Source: Buchnera aphidicola (Pentalonia nigronervosa) (GTDB lineage Bacteria > Pseudomonadota > Gammaproteobacteria > Enterobacterales > Enterobacteriaceae). Taken from it: 64,000 bases of DNA. The stretch is from the NCBI GenBank assembly GCA_014622685.1, contig CP061275.1, forward strand, positions 372,001 to 436,000, written 5' to 3'. Positions 59,802 to 64,000 of this stretch are shown in pieces (within the stretch, counting starts at the first letter, position 1; every line of letters starts with the position of its first letter). Under the pieces are notes generated by a model. That model did not search any database. It saw only the letters and a list, made by a program, of their open reading frames with translations, and was not told the DNA's origin. The position numbers and the translations under genes are program-made.

Positions 59802-60518
59802 CTAACATATTACTTTAAACATTAAATGAAAAATTTGATTACCTTGAACATGTGCTTTTTTCTCAAATTTGGTAGTAATATGCGATGAAGATGATAAGAG
59901 AAAATAATTATCTTGTGATGTGGTAGTATACATATTATGTTGGTTAATTTCACGCTTTATATGACAGGAGTATTCTTCTGAGTCAGTAATAATATATAAA
60001 ATACCACCAATAATCATTCGTTTTGCTATAATAGACAGAAATTCTTTTTGTATGAGACGTCTTTTATGATGGCGTTTTTTTGGCCAGGGATCAGGAAAAA
60101 ATATTTGAATTATCGATAAAGTACGATCAGAAATCATATTATTAATTACTTCTACTGCATCATAATAAATAATTCGCAAATTTTTTACATGTTTAGAATA
60201 TGCTAAATTTAAACAAGAACCTATGCCTGATTTATATACTTCTATACCTAAAAAATTTTTATCTGGATGATTCACTGCATTATGTACTAAAGAATGACCT
60301 GAACCAAATCCAATTTCTAGAACAACTTCGGAAGATGAATTAAAAACAGAGAAAAAATTTAACAATTTATGTTCAAAATCAATGCCCATAAATAACCAAT
60401 GTTTTTTAATTCCTTGTAACTGAGATTTAGTTATTCGACCTGTACGACATACAAAACTACGTACTCTTCGTAAAAAAATACCATGATCGTTACAATGTGG
60501 TGTAAAAGACTTCTGCAT
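59802..60518 (-). CDS. trmB: tRNA (guanine-N7)-methyltransferase TrmB
   Basis: Methylates G46 of tRNA. 238 residues (E. coli 239). SAM-binding VLEIGFGSGHSLV, catalytic and tRNA-binding FFPDPWPKKRHHKRRL. Divergent from mutY as in E. coli, with about 110 bp between starts. Confidence 0.95.
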   Translation of the reverse strand: MQKSFTPHCNDHGIFLRRVRSFVCRTGRITKSQLQGIKKHWLFMGIDFEHKLLNFFSVFNSSSEVVLEIGFGSGHSLVHNAVNHPDKNFLGIEVYKSGIGSCLNLAYSKHVKNLRIIYYDAVEVINNMISDRTLSIIQIFFPDPWPKKRHHKRRLIQKEFLSIIAKRMIIGGILYIITDSEEYSCHIKREINQHNMYTTTSQDNYFLLSSSSHITTKFEKKAHVQGNQIFHLMFKVIC

Positions 60519-60631
60519 AATATTTTGTATATAAAAAATGTTTTAACAAAAAATTAATATTAAAATAAAAAAACAAATTTTATTAAACGTACTGATTTTT
60601 TAACAAACACACAATATGGTTATTATTGTAT

Positions 60632-61681
60632 ATGACAACATATTTATTTTCACAATTAATTTTAAACTGGTACCATAAACATGGTAGAAAAAATCTACCT
60701 TGGCAAAAAGATAAAACATTATATTTAGTCTGGATATCTGAAATTATGTTACAACAAACGACTGTTAAATATGTCATTCCGTATTTTAAAAGATTTATTA
60801 CATATTTTCCGAACATCCAGTCTTTAAATAATAGTAATTTAGATAGTATTCTACATTTATGGAGCGGTCTTGGATATTACAAACGCGCTGAAAATATTTA
60901 TAAAACCGCTCAAATTATAAACAATAAATATCATAAGATTTTTCCAGATCAATTTAAAGATCTAATTCAGTTACCTGGAATCGGAAAATCTACTGCTGGA
61001 GCTATTCTGTCTTTAACATTAAATTTTTGCTTTTCGATTTTAGATGGTAACGTAAAAAGAATATTAATACGATATTATGGCATAATTGGGTTAACGCGAA
61101 CAAAAAAAACTGAAAATAAATTATGGAAAATTATCGAATTAATTACACCATTGCATAACACTGGTAAGTTTAATCAAGCAATGATGGATATTGGTGCTAT
61201 AATTTGTTTGCGCATTCAACCAAAATGTAAAATATGTCCATTAAATCATGCTTGTATAGCCTATAAAAAACAAGAATGGCACAAATATTCAATCAAAACT
61301 TACCAATCTAAAAAAACAAAAAAAGAATCTTGGTTTATACTAGTAAATTATCAAAGTTTTTTTTGGCTCAAAAAAAATACAACAAATAATATTTGGAAAA
61401 ATTTATTTTGTTTTCCAAATTTTTCAACTAAAGAATTAGCATTAACATGGATAAAAAAAAAATACATATACAGTAAAAATTGTGAAACAATGATACCGTT
61501 TTTTCATCATTTTAGTCATTTTACTTTAAAAATTCATCCAATTTTAATAAGATTATCTTCAAAAACAAATGATTTTAAAGATAGTAAAACAAAACTATGG
61601 TATAACTTGCAACAACCACAAAATATTGGATTACCCCAACCAATAAAAAAAATACTTACTAGATTTAAAAAAAATATATAA
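60632..61681 (+). CDS. mutY: A/G-specific adenine glycosylase MutY
   Basis: Removes A mispaired with 8-oxoG. 349 residues (E. coli 350). Catalytic Glu37 (SEIMLQQT) falls at exactly the E. coli number when ATG 60632 is used instead of the TTG at 60626. HhH LPGIGKSTAGAI, catalytic Asp in FNQAMMDIGA, and 4Fe-4S ligands spaced C-6-C-2-C-5-C (CLRIQPKCKICPLNHAC). The C-terminal 8-oxoG-sensing domain retains FFHHFSHFTL. An A10 run lies at 61453-61462. Confidence 0.96.
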   Translation: MTTYLFSQLILNWYHKHGRKNLPWQKDKTLYLVWISEIMLQQTTVKYVIPYFKRFITYFPNIQSLNNSNLDSILHLWSGLGYYKRAENIYKTAQIINNKYHKIFPDQFKDLIQLPGIGKSTAGAILSLTLNFCFSILDGNVKRILIRYYGIIGLTRTKKTENKLWKIIELITPLHNTGKFNQAMMDIGAIICLRIQPKCKICPLNHACIAYKKQEWHKYSIKTYQSKKTKKESWFILVNYQSFFWLKKNTTNNIWKNLFCFPNFSTKELALTWIKKKYIYSKNCETMIPFFHHFSHFTLKIHPILIRLSSKTNDFKDSKTKLWYNLQQPQNIGLPQPIKKILTRFKKNI

Positions 61682-61704
61682 TCTGCAAAGTAATAGGATA
61701 AAAT

Positions 61705-61938
61705 ATGCGTCGTATTATTTTTTGTACATTTTTAAAAAAAAAAACTGAAGGGCAAGATATTCAAATTTATCCAGGAGAACTAGGTAAAAAAATTTATAAT
61801 CATATTTCTAAACAAGCATGGAAAAAATGGTTATCACAACAAACTATATTAATAAATGAAAAAAAACTTAATACATTTAATCTTCAAGATCGCATGATCT
61901 TGGAAAAACATATGAAATTATTTTTATTTAAAGAATAA
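61705..61938 (+). CDS. yggX: YggX, Fe(II)-trafficking family protein, shortened
   Basis: 77 residues; E. coli has 91. Shares RRIIFCTFLKKKTEGQD (Cys7), YPGELGKKIYNHISKQAW and INEKKLN. The last ~14 residues of the E. coli protein are missing, ending at FLFKE. Implicated in protecting labile Fe-S proteins from oxidants, fitting its neighbour MutY, an Fe-S enzyme. An A11 run (61734-61744) sits in codons 10-14. AGGA ribosome site; 23 bp after mutY, as in the E. coli mutY-yggX operon. Confidence 0.94.
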   Translation: MRRIIFCTFLKKKTEGQDIQIYPGELGKKIYNHISKQAWKKWLSQQTILINEKKLNTFNLQDRMILEKHMKLFLFKE

Positions 61939-62472
61939 ATTGTTCTGAAAGTAAATGTTGTCTATCTTTATAAATTAAAAAATTTAATTATATTTTTATA
62001 TTTTAACATACATGATTTAATTAGCACAAACAATAAAATAATTATTTTTTAATAAATTATATTTAATTATTAAATAATTAATACATTACCATAAAATGAT
62101 CTATTCTTAAAAACATAATTAAATTCAAATATGAAAGTATGTAAAACAATTTCACTATGTTTTTATAATAACTAAAAAATATAAAACTCATGAAAAAAAA
62201 TAAATAATGTTTGTAATAAGATATATATTTCATATATATAAATTCATAACATATTAAAAATGTTATTAAAAATAATATCTGTATATGTGTAAACTAAAAA
62301 TATTAAAATTTTTTATAAAAATAAAAACATAAATATGTCTTTCTGAAAAAAATCACTGATATGTTTCTTTTATAAGAAAATTATGTCATAGTAAAAAAAT
62401 ATTTTTTCATGTATAAAAAACATGCATACTTTACTTTTAAAGTAATATATTAATTTTTCAAAACTAATAATA
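61939..62472. other. Gene-free region between yggX and sbcB
   Basis: 534 bp between convergent stops. In E. coli mltC and nupG follow yggX; neither is recognisable. Weak symmetric A/T words (TTACTTTTAAAGTAA near 62432) are the only structure seen. No clear terminator. Confidence 0.5.
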
Positions 62473-63918
62473 TTAATTTAAATGAGAATATTGAAAAATA
62501 AATTTTTTGTATTTATTAAACATATAATCCAATAAATCATAAAGTAAACACTTATTTTTTTCATTATCGCAATTTTTTTTCAGCAATAATTGAATATTGT
62601 CTTCATATGATTTTAAATATGCAACATTGAATTTATCAAAACAATGTTCTAACCAAATTTTTTTTTCATAATTATTTAACGTATGATAAAAATTACGAGC
62701 ACGATAACGAAAAAAAATTTTTTTTAGTCGTGTATCAAAAAATTCATATTGTGTATTTTTTAAAAGATGTGGATTAGTTTGTTGAATATCATTAATCATT
62801 TTTTTATCGTGTATATTAAAAAAAGAATGATAAAGTTGTAAATCGACATCTATAGAATTGTTAATTGTATTTTTTTTAGATAACATTATTATAATATTTT
62901 TAAAAACACGTTGATTGTTTTTTAATAAATTAATTTTTTTTTTATAATCAGAAATATTGCAATTTAATCGAACAAAATCTTTTTTATGAATAACTTGAAT
63001 TGGTGCTAGTATAGGACAACGATTAATATACAAAAATATTACACCAAAATTAAATAAATTTTTCATCAAGAATATCTGATTAGATGCTGTTTGACATAAA
63101 AAAATCAAATTTTCTATATCCTTGTTTAAATCAATTGCAATTAATACGTTCTGATTATATTGATTCCATGCTATAGGAAAAATGAAACCAATATTATTTT
63201 TCTGTGCGCCAAAAATACTAGAAACATAAATTATTGGTTCTGATTTTCTTAAACGAAGAAATTTATATAATTCACATTTTTTTCGATTTTGAAAAAAAAA
63301 ATTAAATAATTTAGGCTGTTTATTTTTAATTAATTTAGCAATTGAAATAGTAGCATATACATCCGACATAGCATCATGAGCATTAATATGCTTAATATTA
63401 TTTACTGCAGTTAAATCAGAAAGTTTAAAACTAGGTAGACCAAGTTTATTTTTAGGCCATATTATACCATGAGGTCTTAATGCGTAACATGCACGTACAA
63501 TGTTTAATAAATCCCAGCGAGAGTTACCATTTTTCCAACTCCATTCATATGGATCAAAAAAATTACGATAAAATATGTTTCTTGTAATTTCATCATCAAA
63601 TTTAATATTATTATAGCCAACTATACAGGTATTTGGTTGCAATAAAATATTAGATATTTTTTTAGAAAAAAAATACTCATTCGTTCCATATTTTTTTGTG
63701 TGTTCTGGTGTTATACGGGTGATTAAAACAGTACTTGGGTCGGGCAAATAATCATCTGATGGAAAACAATAGAAACATTTAGGATCATCGATAATATGTA
63801 AATTAAAATCGGTTCTAATACATGCGAATTGAGCAGGTTTATCTAAAGATGTATGCAATCCAAAAGTTTCATAATCATAAAATAAAAATGTTGGCTCTGT
63901 AGTTTTATATTGCGTCAT
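62473..63918 (-). CDS. sbcB: Exodeoxyribonuclease I
   Basis: 3'-5' exonuclease on single-stranded DNA, 481 residues (E. coli 475). DEDD active site: D15 and E17 in FYDYETFG, the Asp in GYNNIKFDDEITRNIFYRNF near 108, and HDAMSDVYAT with His and Asp near 181-186. C-terminal FRYRARNFYHTL motif present. It interacts with the SSB acidic tip in E. coli, and that tip is kept here. Many Lys/Asn/Ile substitutions reflect AT bias. Confidence 0.95.
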   Translation of the reverse strand: MTQYKTTEPTFLFYDYETFGLHTSLDKPAQFACIRTDFNLHIIDDPKCFYCFPSDDYLPDPSTVLITRITPEHTKKYGTNEYFFSKKISNILLQPNTCIVGYNNIKFDDEITRNIFYRNFFDPYEWSWKNGNSRWDLLNIVRACYALRPHGIIWPKNKLGLPSFKLSDLTAVNNIKHINAHDAMSDVYATISIAKLIKNKQPKLFNFFFQNRKKCELYKFLRLRKSEPIIYVSSIFGAQKNNIGFIFPIAWNQYNQNVLIAIDLNKDIENLIFLCQTASNQIFLMKNLFNFGVIFLYINRCPILAPIQVIHKKDFVRLNCNISDYKKKINLLKNNQRVFKNIIIMLSKKNTINNSIDVDLQLYHSFFNIHDKKMINDIQQTNPHLLKNTQYEFFDTRLKKIFFRYRARNFYHTLNNYEKKIWLEHCFDKFNVAYLKSYEDNIQLLLKKNCDNEKNKCLLYDLLDYMFNKYKKFIFQYSHLN

Positions 63919-64000
63919 TATTTTAATAAAAACTATTTACTACAAAATCTTACTGAAAAATTTAAAATATAAGATGTTAATATAAAAAATATTAAAACCA

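Overview
The window reads as a piece of a Buchnera aphidicola chromosome, the obligate aphid endosymbiont of the Enterobacterales. It is strongly AT-rich. Nearly every protein aligns along its length with an Escherichia coli counterpart as I know those sequences, and gene order follows E. coli wherever genes survive. Hallmarks are the 23S-5S rRNA unit behind tRNA-Glu with no 16S, and retained genes for essential amino-acid supply (aroB, aroE, aroK, argD). Neighbours usual in free-living relatives are missing (recR, dprA/smg, rsmB/trkA, gph, dam/damX, yqgE, yggR-V), and AT-rich gene-free gaps up to 1 kb lie between genes. No transposon, prophage, CRISPR array, restriction system or other acquired element was seen.

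Layout. 1-1030: gene-free. 1031-9502 (+): mdlA-mdlB ABC exporter, 4.5S RNA on the other strand, dnaX shortened to its clamp-loader domains, ybaB, htpG, adk. 9510-12954: tRNA-Arg, folD, cysS, ybeD, cspE. 13231-18207 (-): tsaC, aroE, tRNA-Glu, 23S, 5S and a strong terminator. 18957-20434 (+): def-fmt. 20535-38810 (-): the complete str, S10, spc and alpha supercluster (rpsL, rpsG, fusA, tuf, then rpsJ to rplQ, including secY and rpoA). Two of its genes, rpmJ and rpmD, encode very short proteins (38 and 59 residues). 38929-42214 (-): tusB/C/D, fkpA, argD. 42568-43743 (+): tsgA. 43833-48058 (-): trpS, rpe, aroB, aroK. Then come tRNA-Ser, deoD, deoB, prfC, nfuA and ssb on the minus strand. 55279-59791 (+): dnaB, gshB, ruvX, hemW. 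The end holds trmB (-), mutY and yggX (+), and sbcB (-).

How the genes fit together. Most serve gene expression: ribosomal proteins, elongation factors, release factor 3, RNA polymerase alpha, SecY and SRP RNA, tRNA modification (TsaC, TusBCD, TrmB) and charging (CysS, TrpS). FolD makes 10-formyl-THF, which Fmt uses to formylate initiator tRNA, and Def later removes the formyl group. AroB, AroE and AroK cover three steps to chorismate; ArgD serves arginine and probably lysine. DnaB, SSB, the DnaX fragment, SbcB and MutY are what this window shows of replication and repair. YggX, NfuA and GshB relate to iron-sulfur and thiol protection.

I found no convincing new biological system. The points most worth a second look are: the split rRNA unit with a preserved processing stem and boxA; the tau-less DnaX; unusual starts (TTG for fmt, GTG for mdlA and deoD); altered NADP-site residues in AroE; A10/A11 runs inside essential reading frames; symmetric elements upstream of cspE and between htpG and adk; and large gaps exactly where E. 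coli carries genes missing here.
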